A DNA stretch of 64,000 nucleotides from Sphingobacterium hotanense (lineage in GTDB: Bacteria > Bacteroidota > Bacteroidia > Sphingobacteriales > Sphingobacteriaceae). The notes beneath the pieces were generated by a model that made no database searches, was not told where the DNA came from, and saw only the letters and a program-made list of their open reading frames with translations. Positions 63,689 through 64,000 of this stretch are shown one piece after another. The DNA is taken from NCBI RefSeq assembly GCF_008274825.1, contig NZ_CP030848.1, positions 3,719,618 through 3,783,617 on the forward strand. The letters run 5' to 3'. Position 1 is the stretch's first letter. Each line of letters starts with the position of its first letter. The translations under genes and the position numbers were made by a program.

Positions 63689-64000
63689 ATGAAGACTATC
63701 AACATTTTGCTTCTTGATGATAAGGAAGAAAATATCATCAGTTTGAGCGCATTATTGGAAGATGTTGACCATGTTAATCTTATTTCCTCAACAGATCCCA
63801 ATGACGCATTGAAAATCTGTTGGAAAGAGGACATTTCTATTGCTTTAGTTGATGTCCAAATGCCCAAGATCAATGGATTTGAGTTTGTTTCAATTCTTAA
63901 ATCCAATCCAAAGACGAGCCATATTATGGCGATCATGGTTACTGCGATTTCCAAGGAGGATAAGTATTTATTACAAGGGCTTGAAAGTGGCGCTGTCGAT
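63689..64000 (+). CDS. Response regulator or hybrid kinase N-terminus (3' truncated)
   Basis: A receiver domain starting MKTINILLLDDKEENIISL with phospho-Asp in ALVDVQMPKINGFE and VTAISKEDKY. The frame is open to the window end (104 codons). What follows the receiver is unknown. It starts 8 bp after cheB, as part of the same operon. Confidence 0.92.
   Translation, partial: MKTINILLLDDKEENIISLSALLEDVDHVNLISSTDPNDALKICWKEDISIALVDVQMPKINGFEFVSILKSNPKTSHIMAIMVTAISKEDKYLLQGLESGAVD

Overview
The window looks like a chromosomal segment from a Bacteroidota bacterium, most likely Sphingobacteriaceae (Sphingobacterium or a close relative). The evidence is AT-rich DNA, -7 boxes of the Bacteroidota form TAnnTTTG, a GldC homologue, a bacillithiol gene (bshA), an S46 dipeptidyl-peptidase, a GLPGLI protein beside a TonB-dependent outer-membrane protein, a periplasmic-propeller LytS-type kinase, and a eukaryotic-like long IleRS. 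No rRNA, tRNA or CRISPR array was seen. The genus is inferred, not proven.

Layout. 1-2.6 kb: end of an ABC-transporter operon with its own YtrA-type GntR regulator. 2.7-7.1 kb: ferritin, a CbpA/CbpM-type chaperone pair, and a BlaI/M56-TonB regulatory pair behind a perfect 19-bp palindromic operator. 7.2-19.7 kb: housekeeping genes (arfB, bshA, pyrH-frr, nuoA-nuoB-purK-purE, ffh, a Zn peptidase, an ECF-like sigma factor, glyA, an A-type Fe-S carrier). 20.0-23.4 kb: an intergenic repeat module invaded by an IS982-type and an IS110-type element. 23.5-30.5 kb: ileS, a DksA-like gene, lspA, an M28 peptidase, a reductase and a thioesterase. 30.5-37.3 kb: a LytS/LytTR pair and a helicase-gldC-EVE operon. 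37.4-46.7 kb: an S46 peptidase, a histone H1-like protein, a GLPGLI/TonB-dependent pair, an M20 dipeptidase, plsC. 46.7-51.0 kb: trpDFBA behind a classical leader-peptide attenuator. 51.0-54.4 kb: a metal-binding secreted protein and a TonB receptor carrying an N-terminal HMA domain and a histidine-rich linker. 55.0-57.6 kb: maf, kdsC, a candidate small RNA and floA. 57.7-64.0 kb: a signalling operon (hybrid kinase with three receivers, CheR, CheB, response regulator) that runs off the window.

The most unusual structure is a family of composite intergenic modules at about 20.1-23.3, 34.6-35.0, 39.9-40.3 and 54.4-55.0 kb, with a minimal form at 16.8 kb. They are built from the same short blocks (called A, B, C, D and a GGCGCC hairpin T here). 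The blocks occur in one orientation on the left and inverted on the right, so each module is a loose nested palindrome. Three genes (sigma factor, EVE protein, Maf) take their TAG stop codon from the first bases of such a block. Other points of note are the trp leader peptide with three consecutive Trp codons, a promoter-to-terminator transcription unit without a reading frame at 56.3 kb, the IS110 non-coding end that may encode a bridge RNA, and an unannotated 37-residue membrane protein at 51.0 kb.
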